Below are positions 26,319-37,985 of a stretch of DNA of 64,000 bases, one piece after another. Source of the DNA: Isoetes taiwanensis (taxonomy: Eukaryota > Streptophyta > Lycopodiopsida > Isoetales > Isoetaceae); assembly GCA_021234155.1 (NCBI GenBank), contig JAJEKV010000054.1, forward strand, positions 5,007,962-5,071,961. The letters run 5' to 3'. Below the pieces are notes generated by a model. It did not search any database, had not been told where the DNA came from, and saw only the letters and a list, made by a program, of their open reading frames with translations. The translations under genes were made by a program, and so were the position numbers. Every line of letters begins with the position of its first letter. Within the stretch, counting starts at the first letter, position 1.

Positions 26319-27830
26319 GTTCTTTTCAAATTGCCATGAAAATGTTGTAGTTTCCGTCACAAGATTGATCACTCTTTTGCTACTATGTTTCAAGCTGGGA
26401 AGTCATCAATTCATTGCAAATTTGTACTTGCTTTGATTTAAGTTATTTGTTGAGCTCTTAAAGAATGTTCCTTAAAAATGACTGAATTGTGTGTCCGCAT
26501 ATGGCCTCTTTCAGTGTGATTAATACTCTACTTTGGAGTCACTCCATTTGGACAGACATTTTCTTCTCTCTGGTAAGATTCGATCAAGATACTTGGAGTT
26601 GATTTCTATTTGATTTTATACAGATGGCTCCCTTACATGAACAATCAAGTACATGGAAGGAGTGTTTCTTGCAGTTTATGCTATGGCCATATGTACTTTT
26701 AAATGTCATTTATTATTCATAAACAATGGACCATGTGAGGCTTTTTATCCATGTTGTAATAGATGCAGGTGGAGGCAGCAGATATTTCGGGTGCTTCATG
26801 TGTATTTTATGGTCAAATGGAGAATAGCCAAATGAAGATATCTGCACCAACAAGTCTCCCATTTCAAAGTTTCTGTGGCATGAACAGGTAAGGGTTTTAG
26901 ACATGTTCACATTCAACAATGAGTTTTGGCATTTTGCTGGATGATTTAAAGCTAACTTAGTTTTAGGTGTTGGATGCATTTCGATGCATTTTAAAGCAGA
27001 GAAGAGACCAGCACGGAATTATTTATTTGCTTCCTTTTGTATCATGGGATTCTATCCTTTTATTTTTGTACAAAAATCAGAGTTGTGCATGGTCATGCTA
27101 TCAGTGCCCAGCTATAAACTATCCTCAGTACTGAGTAGATGTAATGGCAGACCTATTATGATGGCGCATTATTATATCGCATACCCATCTCATCTTAAGT
27201 CCATAATGAAGCAAGCTCCACCTGCAATATGTGAGAACCTTCTTTGATATTGTAGATCAACTTATTTGATAACGACCACCATGAGAACATATGAGAGCCC
27301 TATGGGTACGTATGCATTTGTTACCACCAGGAAGGCAACACTACTATAATTGGGTAACATTATGTATTCAAACTTTGCAGTATAGAATAGATGCTAAAAC
27401 ATCATGTTAAAAATAGATAGGAGCATCTGCAATAGGTCAGGCTGCTAGAGGAAGATTGCCCATTTATCCTGGGCACTAAGGCACATCCTAAGGGCTAGGT
27501 TCCATTGTTTGGCAGGGTATCCAAATGCTAACTTCATGCATTAGCTATAGAAATAAAGGAACGAGCATCGTGAAAAGTTTTGAGGATAAAATACTTCACC
27601 TGCAAAATCTAAAGCCAAGTATGGACATAACAGAGATATGCTGCACATACTCCAGTTGAGGATATCAGCAGGAAAATGGCAACTTATTGCTATTGTTGAA
27701 ATAATTGATGTCTGTTAAGCATGATTTCATTAATTGGATAAAATAACACAATTTTGAGAATTTTGAGCACACCTTATTTGCTCAAGCACGAATACTTTCA
27801 CCTAGTACTCGACCCCAACAAACATGAGGT
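26319..27830. other. Unassigned AT-rich region
   Basis: Short open frames only (26653-26835, 26984-27247 on plus; 26713-26979 on minus), none with a family signature. I see no repeat structure or splice-supported coding. Confidence 0.4.
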
Positions 27831-27952
27831 AATTAACATACACATATACATACAAATTTTGTGTTATACTTGTACGTGTACATGACACTCGTATAAGCTC
27901 AATAATGGCCCTACATTGTACGCCAATAATTCACATCAATAATTTTACTTCA

Positions 27953-27960
27953 CTATAAAA
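27953..27960 (+). promoter_or_regulatory. TATA box of the split small gene
   Basis: CTATAAAA lies 37 bp before the ATG at 27997. The surrounding 150 bp is similar to the region before the paralogous ATG at 30695, which has the same CACTATAAAA at 30649-30658. A shared, position-conserved TATA supports a real promoter in both. Confidence 0.5.
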
Positions 27961-28029
27961 ACGGCTTCACGAGGGGGTAGAGGCCATTCATCTTCCATGG
28001 CTTCCTCGATGCCTCGTCCAGAGCACATC

Positions 28030-28675
28030 TGATATGGTTTAAGGTTAATAACTAATAATGGTGCTCGGGGGAGTGGCCTTGCATGGAACAATATTTATTG
28101 ATATGATCAAGTAAGAAAGTCATCCAGTATGTCTAAGCCTTGCTATTATCAAAGAGAGTGCTAAAATAAACCTTGACCTTTATTTAGAGGCAAAAAGGCA
28201 AAAAAAGGTATTGTTGCCTATAAATAGAAGGACAACTTTGAGATGTGATATCTCCGCAACCACAACTCAGAAATCGGCGATCCTTACCTTGTTGGAAAGC
28301 TCTTGAAGTCTAGTTTCCAGATTGGGTTTGGTTGTCCATAGATTCCTTACGGTTTGAAAGTTATGCCCAGAAAGGTGCATAGGGGTCTGAGTTGACTGCA
28401 CAGCTAGATCTGCTTCTTCCTATGTTGATGATGAGCCTAGCCTTACCTTCTAGTATCTTCTCTTGTTCCTTGCTTGATCATATCATTAGAAGGAGTTCAT
28501 GTAACACCAGTGGTTGGTGGCTAGAAAGAGTTTGTTCTTATACAGTCTTGCGGAGTAGCTTGACTCGGTGATATCTCTTCTAGTTGGTCCGGTTGGGTGG
28601 TAAAACGAGTACCCTGTGGTATTTTGCTTTCTAATAAGTGGATGAATTTGCTGGAAGAACAGGTCATTCGTAACA
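28030..28675 (+). repeat. 5' LTR of the non-autonomous element
   Basis: 646 bp, TG...CA ends. It contains AAAAAAGG and a CCTATAAATAG TATA box near 28219, followed by a leader-like region. Almost identical to the 3' copy. Confidence 0.95.
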
Positions 28676-28691
28676 ATTGGTATCAGAGCTC
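28676..28691 (+). other. tRNA-Met-i primer-binding site
   Basis: ATTGGTATCAGAGCTC lies directly after the LTR end. TGGTATCAGAGC is the complement of the 3' end of plant initiator tRNA-Met and primes minus-strand cDNA synthesis. Confidence 0.93.
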
Positions 28692-29428
28692 AGTTCCGGT
28701 CTTTACCAGCGGAGCTGTGGGTGATAGAAGAGTTGGAAATTTGAGTGGCTTAGTAACACTCAAGATATCTTAAGGAAATAGGTTACCTCTTGTCTGGTAT
28801 GAAATTGATGTTTAGGGATTGTGATTAGAATTTTTAGATATTTCATATTGCATCCTTATGGCTGAGGTTGGTGCCTCAAGGTTGGAAAGAGTTGGTGCTC
28901 TTGACCAAGTGATTGGAATGAGTTGGTGCTCATGTCCATGTGAATAGAATGTTTGTTATTCCTGATGTTCGCAGTCTTACGGTTGGTACCGAGAGATTGC
29001 AAACCGAATGGAGATTGATCAGAAGTTGGTGCTTCTGGTGGAGGTTAGTAAACATTTTGAGACAAATTAAGTTGATTTTCTTTATTTGGAATAAGGAATA
29101 GATACTTTTATGTGTATACCCATGGTAGATTAGTGACTACGATTGCAACGTAGCCGGCTTGAACATGGTATACTTGATGTGAATGCCTCTTGGTAGATCA
29201 GTAATTGTGTCTGCAGCACAATAGGCTTGAACAAGAGAGCATAAGATGTAAAACTTTGAAGACTAGTAATTGTGGTTGCAACACAATTGGCTTGACAAAG
29301 TTACATCTGTACCTTGGAGGTACGAGGGGTATTCGGTACTTTGGAAGTACAAGAATATCCGTAACTATTTCTGAGTTGTGCAGGAATAAGATATTTCTAG
29401 AATCTTGTTGATCGTGGGCGATCAACCT

Positions 29429-29444
29429 TGAGAAGGGGAGGAAT
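29429..29444 (+). other. Polypurine tract
   Basis: TGAGAAGGGGAGGAAT sits immediately before the TG of the second LTR, the position where plus-strand cDNA synthesis is primed. Confidence 0.85.
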
Positions 29445-30093
29445 TGATATGGTTTAAGGTTAATAACTAATAATGGTGCTCGGGGGAGTGGCCTTGCATG
29501 GAACAATATTTATTGATATGATCAAGTAAGAAAGTCATCCAGTATGTCTAAGCCTTGCTATTATCAAAGAGAGTGCTAAAATAAACCTTGACCTTTATTT
29601 AGAGGCAAAAAGGCAAAAAAAAGTATTGTTGCCTATAAATAGAAGGACAACTTTGAGATGTGATATCTCCGCAACCACAACTCAGAAATCGGCGATCCTT
29701 ACCTTGTTGGAAAGCTCTTGAAGTCTAGTTTCCAGATTGGGTTTGGTTGTCCATAGATTCCTTACGGTTTGAAAGTTATGCCCAGAAAGGTGCATAGGGG
29801 TCTGAGTTGACTGCCACAGCCTAGATCTCGCTTCTTCCTATGTTGATGATGAGCCTAGCCTTACCTTCTAGTATCTTCTCTTGTTCCTTGCTTGATCATA
29901 TCATTAGAAGGAGTTCATGTAACACCAGTGGTTGGTGGCTAGAAAGAGTTTGTTCTTATACGCCTTGCGGGAGTAGCTTGACTCGGTGATATCTCTTCTA
30001 GTTGGTCCGGTTGGGTGGTAAAACGAGTACCCTGTGGTATTTTGCTTTCTAATAAGTGGATGAATTTGCTGGAAGAACAGGTCATTCGTAACA
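29445..30093 (+). repeat. 3' LTR of the non-autonomous element
   Basis: 649 bp, TGATATGG...GTAACA. It is followed by the second ACATC target duplication and then the resumed small ORF. Confidence 0.95.
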
Positions 30094-30694
30094 ACATCCG
30101 CTCTTTCAAGTGTTACTTGAGCTACAACGATCTGGGCGAATGCGCTAGAAATAGCGTTAAGCTTGATCCATGGCTCTTATCTAAAGTCGATGGACCTGCT
30201 AGTGCTTGCAGGGAAGCTCACTTTCAGCGTTAAAGTCCATATTTACCGGCTTCCCCGATCAGAGATCTATGAGCTGAATGGCATCACGAGCTTTGATGTT
30301 GATGACGAGTGAATCTGCACCTGCTAATAATGTAATAATGACATGGGTACCTAATAACTAAGTAAGGATGTAATAGCATTCTGATTAAGGATGTAATATC
30401 ACGTACCTTAACTGAGTATATTGTAACGATGTGCTATCCCACCTCCACTTATTCTCGCGTAAGCTGTCATTGAATTCAATCATAGCTAAATTAGCCAAGC
30501 AAACATGTTTTGAAACATAATGCATATTAGTACGCATACATATATCCATACGAAAGATGTATTATACTTGTATTTATACAACGGTCTTATACACGAGAAA
30601 TAATGACGCCGAAGTCTACCCTAATAATTCACCTTAATAATTCTACCTCACTATAAAAGCTTCTCACTTCGGGGCTAAAGTTCATTCCTCTCCC

Positions 30695-30931
30695 ATGGAT
30701 TATTTGCCTTCATCAATTCACCACATCGAGGCGATCAAGTGCTCAATGAGCCACTCGATCTTGTTGGTTGCCTAGACAGCATCTTCTTCTTGATCCCTAC
30801 CGCCGAAGAAAAGCTTTGGGCCGAGATTCGTTGTTCACAAAACAATTCGTGTAATGATCCATCTGATTTGGCTTCCCCGAAATGAGCTATGAGATATCGT
30901 GGATCACTACTACAGATCCCGAAGATGAATG
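30695..30931 (+). pseudogene. Paralogue of the split small ORF, frameshifted
   Basis: The ATG at 30695 gives MDYLPSSIHHIEAIKCSMSH, parallel to the first copy (PEHIRSFKCYLSYNDL). One base is missing near 30757; the neighbouring frame continues DLVGCLDSIFFLIPTAEEKL. A third frame ends SYEISWITTTDPEDE with stop at 30931, matching the end of copy one (YELNGITSFDVDDE). The promoter regions match too. It is a tandem duplicate that has decayed. It lies tail-to-tail with the minus-strand gene ending at 31023. Family unknown. Confidence 0.4.
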
Positions 30932-31022
30932 AATCACCGCTTAGCATTGTATAGTGTAAGAGCTCTTGTGTTGAGATGGAAAACGCAGAGCGTAACAAAT
31001 AATAACTAGTCTATTGTAACTT

Positions 31023-34000
31023 TCATGTTATGAATGATATAGTAATTATGTAAAAGAGCATTGCATACCTCAGGGAGTTCTCATCATCGCCCTTAGCTTC
31101 TTTAGCCACTAATTCTTGCAACCGAGCCCTAACACTCTTGGGGATCACCACTGACAATGGCCTGGTCTCTACGGCCCAACCATAGTCTATTGTTTTCAAA
31201 GGTTGGTAGCGTGGCGGGTCATTAGGATTGGGTCTCCAATTCTTGCTCCAGCAATCCCTATACTGCATTGCATATGAGGTTCCCTTTCTGGCAATAGGTT
31301 CAAACCAAGAGACAAACACCTCTTCGTAATGTGGGAGATTAGGGTCCTCTATTGGGTCCTCTTCGGCAAAACCCATCCATGTCGGGCAGTTATCATGTGG
31401 TCTGATTAGCAAGAGCATTCCCTTCTTGACATCTTGGTAGGGGTCGAATATTTCAACTGGGTTCTTGGGTCTACCCGAGAAAGGCCCAACGTAATGAGAT
31501 GCTTCAATGTGCTCATCCACAAACACTCTTTCGGGTTCTTCCAATGCACTTTGCCTGGTGCTGGGCCAGAAATCCTGAATGAGAGCTCTACCGGGCTGCA
31601 CGTCACCAAGCACTCGCAACAAGGTGGACCAGTAGTCAATAACTTCATTCATATATGTGTTGGACCATGACTTATCGCCAGCTCTAGAAATAGCTGCCCA
31701 AAGGCATCATGTACTTGGCAATAGAAGCTCTTAATGCACCTATATCTTTCAAGCTCCCATATGGCTGCAGGACCTTAGGTGACCCTCTCGGAATCATAGG
31801 TAAACCTTGGGCATCCTCCTTCCACATTCTGATTCCCTTTTCAGGGAGCCACTCCCTATGCCCCGGCCTCATCTTGTAGAACATTAGTGGCCATCCATCC
31901 TTCATGCAAAACTTGAAGAGTAGAGGTTCCAAGTGACCACATAAACGGTCCTTCTTATCGTGGATAAAACCTTTCACGAATTCCTTCCAATCGTGAACCT
32001 CTGTCACAAGGTAAGGCGAAGGAGCCTTTGAACTACACCGCTCAAGAGTTGCATAAGCTCGGAATAGTCAATGCATCTGATCTTCTCATTAGAGTAGAGT
32101 AGTTTCCAAATAGGGCATCTATGTCATCGTGGGTGTGTCCAACCATCATGAATCCCAGCTGCACTTGATCAAATACACCTAACCAAACCAAGTATGACAA
32201 GTAAGAGAAAAGATATCTATTCTTATTCTGAACCTGAGCAATTATCTAGCTGCAAGTAAAGCCTCCTAGGCAACTTGTTTGCTACCATGGGGCCTTTGAT
32301 AGGAGGCATAAAATCATTTCTACTGCCATTCATCATTTTTGTCCTGAGGTTATCTGTGTTTAAAATTGCTGCACCCCACCGCTTCGATCGATCAAGATCT
32401 CTCAAATGGCCCCAATTATCCTCGATTTATTCTCCAGTGTCTTCAAGGTATGATTCAAGGATCCCACATGAAAATTAGAATCATCGGGCCGAGGTCCAAA
32501 GAGAAGTGGCCCAAGGCACCTATACCATGGCCGTGCATGAGAGCACCACAACACCTTGACCTTGATCGTTCACCCCTCCATACGACTTTGCTAGTTTCTC
32601 TAGACGAGGGACCATGGTCTTATTCTGATCCATCTTATCATGTATAATGGTTAAAGCGTGCTCGGAGATCTATCGCGACAAAGCTCTCCAGGACCGATAA
32701 AGGCTCCCCGCAAGAAATCTGGCGCCATATGCGATTTCCTCTCTATTGCAAGTACCCTTCTTTTCGCTTGGATCTCTGGTCTTAGCAAGCTTTTCCTTTA
32801 TGACAATACAGGTGTTACACTTGGAAAATGCTATCCTCTTAGCTATTGATACCTCTGAATGATTCTCTTTCCAAGCGCATTTAAATGACGAAAGGAGAAA
32901 TATGCTTGCTGTCATCTCAGAACGGAAATATCTACTTCTTGGTATATATCCTTCTTAGTCAAGACGTAAGGTAGCCTCTTAACATTTTGTTCACTACCCT
33001 CGCCGTAATTTTCGAAAGTGTGGCATCGTCTCTGCTTTTCATCTATGAACATAGATAGCACAAAGATTGCCCGACCAAAGTATGAGACCTTGGCTTCTTA
33101 GACCCGAGATTTCCGTGCTCGGCAATTACGTGGCCATCATTGAAGAGCTTCTTCCACTTGTAAAAGTGGAAATGGGAATGCCATAGGCTTTATGCCATGC
33201 TTTCACGCACACCGTTTGTTATTCAACATCGGTTTATGGACTACACCATTTTCGAGCAAAGATCTAGCATGTTATATGCAAAAGTTGTGCGCTCAGGGAC
33301 TTCATGTTCCAAAGAAAAGGTTCTCATGCAAGCTATCTCCGGGATGTAAAATTTGCACAAAGATCGTTTCATGCAAAAGACACGGTGATGACCTGAAGTC
33401 TAGAATAGCCTCAAAGACTAGTTTTTCTTTCACATTTACTCTGTGCTGGGCGTGTTCTGGGTCTCCGATTGACCATGCTGTAAGGTCTCTTTTTGGTGAT
33501 GCCAATTTCGGGTCTAATGGAGTAAGGTTCATTCTCCACATCCTTCTCCTTCACCGCAACCACAAGAGTAGAAACTGGAATGTTATCAACGAGCACGAGG
33601 GCTATGGGCCATCTCACAAGGTCATGCAGTTGGGGCATTTACGCACAAACCCGGCAAACGCGATAGAGATCTTTTTTCGTGCATTGGAAAAATGTTCATG
33701 ATAGTAGCAGCTATCGAGCCTTCCCCTAACTTCACGTCAGACACAGCATGGTTTGGATCGGCAAAAACGATAACACCATAGGCATAAGCCATGTAGCAGC
33801 ATTCATGCATGAGTGTGCACGCCTTCTCAACTAACTCATCTCTAGAAAGCCCTTGCACATGATTCGCCTCATTATCGGGCTAACCCCTCATTCCCTCATC
33901 CCCGCCAGGTCTATGCGTTTTATCCGACTCGGTGGGGTGCATGCTTCCTCATCTCTATCAAGTTGAGCAGCAATGTCCTTCTTGTACCACAACACAAAAG

Positions 34001-34255
34001 TCCCCACGGCTTCACCCATTTTTCTATTTCCATTTCGAATTGGTAGCGTAATCGCCCATCCGTAACATTCACAATTGAAACGACAAACCATACCCTCCGG
34101 GACGGTCCGAATTGTGATGGCGCCGAAATTGTGGACTCTTCCTTCGCCACCTTTTTCCCCGCCAGATCTGCCGGAATTACATCAGCCATCCCGCAAACAA
34201 GAGGTCGCGGAATAGCGCCGCCCGATCCTCGTGTAGCGTAAAGCACTGTGATCAC
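31023..34255 (-). pseudogene. DUF7869/DUF8039-like transposase-type protein, copy B
   Basis: From 34255 leftwards. An N-terminal small domain (GWAITLPIRNGNRKMGEAVG, then YAYGVIVFADPNHAVSDVKL, to 33622) resembles DUF8039. Then a CxxC segment, EVSIAKRIAFSKCNTCIVIK (32915-32670); IIHDKMDQNKTMVPRL (32622-32642); DDSNFHVGSLN; LYLQLDNCSGSE (32241-32255); LGFMMVGHTHDDIDALFGN (32117-32140); and VHDWKEFVKGFIHDKKDRL to KVLQPYGSLKDIGALR (32007-31684). The tail is 31652-31023 (RALIQDFWPST, GMLLLIRPHDNCPTWMGFAEE). Several frameshifts separate the blocks. Acidic motifs HDKMD, QLDN and THDDID look like an RNase-H-fold triad (inference). Divergent from the gene at 35611. Confidence 0.65.
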
Positions 34256-34568
34256 AAACCACTACAAAAAATAGGAACTGAAAAATAAAAAATGCTCGGG
34301 ACTATCGCCACCGCGATCTTATCGAGCATGGGTAAGAACGCGGCCGCGCTTTTTGCAAGCATTCACACTAGCTGTTTCGATAAGAACTCGTGCAAATCAC
34401 ATTTCGAGGCTAGCTAGTGGTTTCAACTCAAAGTTGTCGATAGCTGGGAGTTCATTGGTCAATAGCAAGTGTAGATTTGTTGAAGGTATCGCGACCGCGA
34501 TCTCGTGGAGCACCAAAGTTATACGACTGACTTACAGAATAAAGCATTACTCATACCTCACAGAATAC

Positions 34569-34646
34569 GGTGGCGTCAACGTCAACTTGTAGCCGGTGGC
34601 GTCAACATCAACTTGTAGCCGGTGGCATCAACGTCAACTTGTACCC
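34569..34646 (+). repeat. 26-bp tandem repeat, three copies
   Basis: GGTGGCGTCAACGTCAACTT-type units start at 34569, 34595 and 34621. They are exact apart from one or two substitutions each. Confidence 0.95.
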
Positions 34647-35467
34647 GTCAGAAGCTGCAGTGTCATAAAAACAGTGTTTAGTTTCATCCACATGGAGAAA
34701 GAAAGCATATACCCGAAACACGTTTACATTGTATAATAAACACACCAGAGTGCACAGTTTTGCTTAGAACATCTATTTTTACATAGTTGCAACAAAGTAT
34801 CAGGAGGTATCTTATCAATCCATGCAATACATAGTGATGTTAGTGCAGAGACTCGGAGGTTGTAGTTATAATTAAAATTCAGTGCAACATAGACGTTGAG
34901 TTCACTTCAGATGAGGGATATGCATCGAAATAGGCCTTTTACCTCGCTAAACCCCGAATTCGATGCGATTGCAGAATTCAATGTGTAGTGGCGGATTGCA
35001 AGCGGATTATCGGCCCCTCGTCAGCGCCTTCAATGGATGCGGAATTCTGCAGCAAATCCTTGCCCGAACTTGGCCCAGCTTAGGCGCAGCTCCAAATACC
35101 TCGAAGATCTTGCAAAACAATGAAATTTGAATTGGCTTTTCCCGCTTTCGAATTGGTTTGTTCTCGATTTCAAATTCTACAAATCGTCGGCCCCAGAACC
35201 GGATTTTTGGGGGCATTTATGGCTGCATAATGTGTCAGTCCGAAATTACGCCCGAATTTGAACGCTGGACGTCCAAGTGGATAAGGACCTTTCCTACGGA
35301 TTACTTGCCTTTTTCGGACGGGTATATTCGCGACGACGCATTTATGTCGGGGAATAAATACGGGCCGTGGGCCGTAATTAATAATCGCCGGCAGACGACG
35401 CCATTATGGTCGCACGCGTTTTTCACGCCGCAATTATGAGGGGCTGCAATTAATTTCGCGCGCCGTT

Positions 35468-35475
35468 CTATAAAT
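35468..35475 (+). promoter_or_regulatory. TATA-like box before the plus-strand gene candidate
   Basis: CTATAAAT lies 136 bp before the ATG at 35611, in a GC-rich setting. It lies in the space between two divergent genes (34255 minus, 35611 plus). Confidence 0.4.
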
Positions 35476-35610
35476 TGAAACTTCAAACCTTTAAAAACAA
35501 ATTTCGACTCCGCGATTTCGTTCAGCGCCTAGCGCCTTCGCCCTCCGAGCGCCTTCTCGAGCCACTCCAAAAAGACTCGTATTTCGAACTCAGCCAGCGC
35601 CCGCGATCCC

Positions 35611-36444
35611 ATGGCACCTAAGGACTCCCTCAAAGAAGGTATTTTCTAACATTTCAGCTCAGCAAGATCGCGGCCGCGATCTTGCCTACTCGAGCTTCTA
35701 TTGTTTTCATAAGTATAGCTGCTCAGCAAGATCGCGGCCGCGGTCTTGCTTGATAGGTTTTGTAATTTCTAGACAGCGTTCTTCATAAGTGTAGCTGCTC
35801 AACAAGATCGCGGCCGCGGTCTTGCTTGATAGGTTTTGTAATTTCTAGACAGCGGTCTTCATAAGTGTAGCTGCTCAACAAGATCGCGGCGGTCCGGCCG
35901 AGTATAGATTTTCTTTCTTTATATGTTTCATGAGTACTAGTGTAGTATGCGCCATTAGGTTCAGCGACCAGTGATGTTTTCTTGCCGTGCTTAAGTGCTA
36001 CACAACGTCGCGGCCGCGATAGTGTGGAGTTCTATTTTAGCTGCTCGGCAGGATCGCGGTCGCGTTTCTCTACAGTAGTTTCTACCTTTTCCTTGCACCA
36101 CATTATGCAGCCTACCAGGCACTCACCACGGGCTTTTGTTTACAAAGACACTTGCTCTCTTCCGGGACCGGATGTCGAGCCAGTCCAGATTATAACCCTT
36201 CCAATGAAAGGAAATGGTGTATTGAGATTGCACAAAGCTATACCGCACATTAAGGGTGACCGCAGAAAAGGACACATTACTTTTCATGGACCGAAAAAAA
36301 GCCGAGGGCGTTGAACAAGTTGGCATAGTGGTGGCAATGTGGGAAGGCACGAAGAACAATGTGCAAGATGCTATCATATGCGCAGCATTGAGGACACACA
36401 AGCATTGCGGTTTAAGAGTACATTTTAAAATGGCGCAATTATGA
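35611..36444 (+). CDS. Candidate 5' exons of an unrecognised plus-strand gene
   Basis: ATG 35611 opens a short exon (MAPKDSLKE) ending at a donor, GAAG|GTATTT, at 35639. The putative intron carries most of the palindromes and the 76-bp tandem block. An acceptor, TATGCAG, ends at 36110. The following open stretch (RAFVYKDTCSLPGPDVEPV, QIITLPMKGNGVLRLHKAI) runs to 36314. Coding character appears to shift to the neighbouring frame (EGVEQVGIVVAMWEGTKNN) to 36444. The exon assignment rests on splice consensus only. I recognise no family. Confidence 0.3.
35718..35905 (+). repeat. 76-bp tandem repeat carrying the palindrome
   Basis: GCTGCTC recurs at 35718, 35794 and 35870, period 76. Each unit holds the palindrome, CTTGATAGGTTTTGTAATTT and TCTAGACAGCG. 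The third unit is truncated after its palindrome. Confidence 0.95.
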
Positions 36445-36519
36445 CCCGTCTATGATGACAGCCGGCAAAATGAACAAACCCGACCCACGTGGAAAACGTC
36501 CCCACGTCGGCTAAGGGTT

Positions 36520-36906
36520 ATGGCTGGTTGTTGCCATCCTATGAATCTCTCTTTTATCGGTATAAAGGGAAACAGACATATTGCTTTCGGGTTCTCGGCA
36601 TGCGTAAATGGTTTGTCTACGACAAGAAGCCTCCAGCCGTGCCTTGAAAGCGCCGGGACGAAGATGCCCTCCGTGATGGACACTAATTGGCTAAGAGCCG
36701 TGGCCAAGAAAAAGAGTGTGAAGCCTATTGCTTTGCTTTGGGAGAGACATCGGCACCAAAAAGAAATTGCTCAAGAACCACAATCCACGATAAACCCCCT
36801 CGGTATTGTTAACCCTACTCTTCCTATTGCTATGAAGGCCCCGGATAGCACTACATCCGGTGGATTTATTCCAAAAAGTTCCCTCCTTTCAGAATTAGCC
36901 TCGTAA
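36520..36906 (+). CDS. Open frame of unknown function (128 aa)
   Basis: MAGCCHPMNLSFIGIKGNR to SLLSELAS. It lies between the other candidate exons and has mixed, protein-like composition, with no recognised motif. It may be an internal exon or chance. Confidence 0.2.
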   Translation: MAGCCHPMNLSFIGIKGNRHIAFGFSACVNGLSTTRSLQPCLESAGTKMPSVMDTNWLRAVAKKKSVKPIALLWERHRHQKEIAQEPQSTINPLGIVNPTLPIAMKAPDSTTSGGFIPKSSLLSELAS

Positions 36907-37318
36907 ATCGACACCTCATCAAGATAGCCCGCGTTTCAGCGATTCACAAACCCCCCCGCCATTCTGGATGCTTCCTCTAGACTAGCATTGCCATGGCACC
37001 ACGACCTGCCATTCGGTCGAGTTGAAGTTCAATCCCGAAGAGGAACATAAGATGGCAGAGCAAACCACTTTCGAAGCTTGAACAGTTCAAAAGGTTCTAC
37101 CCCTTAGGGGTTAATTGGTTTACAAAGATTTCTATTTTTGATTGTGAACCTGCACCAAAAACTTGACACCGCAATGCGGTCAAATGACCATGTTCAAACT
37201 CGGTTAAAAGCTTCAAGACATACCCGACAGAGGTCCTCACCCTGGCGGCGTCGTTCCGCTTTGACCCTATTACCGTAACTAATTCTTTTTATCTCTTGGA
37301 CACTTTCGTTATGTAGAT

Positions 37319-37666
37319 TTGACCCGACGGTTGTCTATCTTTCGGGAAGAGGGTGACATGGAGCAATCCGTAAGATTTGAAGGGCAAGAAATTTTATATT
37401 ATTTCGGCAACCCGCGATATTTCTTGCACAACTCCTTTGTTCTATTGCCGGCGAAGTTCGAGCGACAAAGAACGAATTTGCCAAAGTATATGCTAGAAGA
37501 CGATCGAGGGTGCTCAACGGAAATCTTCACGCACAATGAATATATAGAGTTGAGTATTCAATGCAACGGCAATTGCAAACACCGTAATCAGAGCCACCGA
37601 TTGAAAAACCGCAACAACCGTCATCATCGCACAAGGCTTATGGTTGCCCTCCACAAGGACTTATAG
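37319..37666 (+). CDS. Unrecognised ORF segment (115 aa) of the plus-strand gene candidate
   Basis: The part RLSIFREEGDMEQSVRFEGQ, EILYYFGNPRYFLHNSFVLL and PKYMLEDDRGCSTEIF looks like a folded domain (alternating hydrophobics, many aromatics). It turns basic and low-complexity at the end (KHRNQSHRLKNRNNRHHRT). It is followed by a palindrome site at 37716. No family recognised. Confidence 0.35.
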   Translation: MTRRLSIFREEGDMEQSVRFEGQEILYYFGNPRYFLHNSFVLLPAKFERQRTNLPKYMLEDDRGCSTEIFTHNEYIELSIQCNGNCKHRNQSHRLKNRNNRHHRTRLMVALHKDL

Positions 37667-37985
37667 GGACAGCTAAAACTTCAGCTTGGAAGGTATTTAT
37701 TTGTTTTCTACTCGCCAAGTTCGCGGCCGCGATCTTGATGACCTTGAAATTGCTTCTGCAGGATTTCCATGAAATTGCAACGACCACCTTGAAAGTGCAG
37801 GAGCTTAAGGATGAAAAACAATTCATTTTATGGATGAAAAGGTTTTCAAAGAAGTTAATGGAAGTTGCGATGGTCTGTGGGTGAGTCGTAACTCTTCGGT
37901 GGCGACCATGGTGAGTTTCGGACAAGCCATCCAAAGACTTCTTTAACAAGACACTCTCCCGGTTGCTCACGAGGTATGTCGAATC

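Larger units (their letters stand above)
28030..30093 (+). mobile_element. Non-autonomous LTR retrotransposon (2.06 kb), intact ends
   Basis: Two direct repeats (28030-28675 and 29445-30093) begin TGATATGG and end GTAACA. The 5-bp target duplication ACATC flanks them (28025-28029 and 30094-30098). An initiator-tRNA-Met primer-binding site (TTGGTATCAGAGC) follows the first LTR and a purine-rich PPT (GAGAAGGGGAGGAA) precedes the second. The 770-bp interior has no gag or pol; its open frames are short. It must move with enzymes supplied in trans. LTR differences are few: one substitution in an A-run, three one-base indels near 28400/29810, and a small cluster near 28545/29960. Confidence 0.95.
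27997..30233 (+). pseudogene. Small unrecognised ORF split by an LTR element
   Basis: Eleven codons (27997-28029, MASSMPRPEHI) run into the LTR element. After its second 5-bp target duplication the frame resumes at 30099 without shift (RSFKCYLSYNDLGECAR, ending CREAHFQR) and stops at TAA 30231. Without the insertion it would be a 55-codon ORF. A neighbouring frame continues the apparent homology to about 30311 (GITSFDVDDE then stop), so the original protein was probably longer. I do not recognise the family. A diverged paralogue follows at 30695. Inference: a functional or recently functional gene interrupted by a young insertion. Confidence 0.5.

Noticed and set aside
30015-30233. Stand-alone 72-residue ORF starting inside the 3' LTR
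   Set aside because: Its first part is LTR sequence; the genuine coding part begins after the target duplication and belongs to the split small gene.
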